Below are positions 54,197 to 54,222 of a stretch of DNA of 54,222 nucleotides, one piece after another. The stretch comes from Aquitalea palustris. Its GTDB lineage: Bacteria; Pseudomonadota; Gammaproteobacteria; Burkholderiales; Chromobacteriaceae. The notes under the pieces are model-generated. The model searched no databases. It was not told the origin of the DNA and was given only the letters and a program-made list of their open reading frames with translations. Both the position numbers and the translations under genes were made by a program. The stretch's first letter is position 1, and each line of letters begins with the position of its first letter. The stretch lies in the NCBI RefSeq assembly GCF_003693445.1, contig NZ_RFAR01000055.1:1-54222 (forward strand), in the 5' to 3' direction.

Positions 54197-54222
54197 GGAG
54201 AGGTGGATGAGTGGTTTAAGTC
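54197..54222 (+). tRNA. tRNA-Ser, partial
   Basis: GGAGAGGTGGATGAGTGGTT followed by TAAGTC is the 5' part of a bacterial tRNA-Ser (7-nt acceptor strand GGAGAGG, D-arm start). The anticodon is outside the window, so the isoacceptor cannot be named. Confidence 0.85.

Overview
The window looks like a chromosomal segment of a GC-rich betaproteobacterium, most likely of the order Neisseriales (Chromobacterium/Aquitalea/Vogesella-like). This rests on the set of housekeeping genes (ygfZ, rimO, serS, rarA, lolA, nadE), the polyhydroxyalkanoate phasin/PhaR pair and the overall gene style; it is an inference, since no rRNA is present. The window starts inside a tRNA-Asn gene (minus strand) and ends inside a tRNA-Ser gene (plus strand), each with a near-consensus promoter.

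Layout. 0.3-6.3 kb: ygfZ, an H-NS-like protein, a PilZ-like protein, an M14 carboxypeptidase, then the divergent phasin and phaR genes with TGC/GCA dyads between them that look like PhaR operators. 6.4-11.3 kb: a complete tricarballylate module, tcuR-tcuA-tcuB-tcuC. 11.7-13.0 kb: rimO. 13.0-28.4 kb: a long minus-strand hydrogenase unit reading hupDFGHIJK-hypABFCDE-hupR-hupU-hupV-hupT. It holds maturation genes, then an H2-sensing regulatory hydrogenase with its kinase and NtrC-type regulator. 34.7-38.5 kb: the structural genes hupS-hupL-hupC of a membrane-bound uptake hydrogenase. HupS carries the six-cysteine proximal cluster seen in O2-tolerant enzymes, and a sigma-54-like promoter and a palindrome lie upstream. 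38.8-41.3 kb: a CBS-CBS-PAS-GGDEF-EAL protein divergent from hupS. 41.4-54.2 kb: an AraC regulator and LysE exporter, a three-gene phospholipid cluster (CDP-alcohol phosphatidyltransferase, CdsA-like, PlsC-like), serS, rarA, a secreted alpha/beta hydrolase, lolA, a lipoprotein, nadE and a FemAB/GNAT-like protein.

The most unusual part is 28.4-34.65 kb. The hydrogenase operon, normally hupSLC followed directly by hupDFGHIJK, is interrupted here by about 6.2 kb of accessory DNA. This insert contains pieces of a Mu-like prophage (amidase, head protease, possible Mor activator), two possible insertion-sequence ends, and an AT-rich two-gene operon (an endonuclease/exonuclease/phosphatase-fold protein plus a 160-residue protein of unknown function). 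It also holds a GNAT-like protein overlapping a small basic protein, a gene frameshifted at a C6 tract, an orphan HigA-type antitoxin, and several strong inverted repeats. The AT-rich pair is the best candidate for an undescribed system, but its function is not known from sequence.

How the hydrogenase genes are expected to work together: HupUV senses H2 and signals through HupT to HupR, whose intact GAFTGA motif predicts sigma-54-dependent activation of hupSLC. The Hyp proteins build and insert the NiFe(CN)2CO centre, HupD removes the HupL C-terminal tail, and HupF/G/H/I/J/K assist assembly and export.
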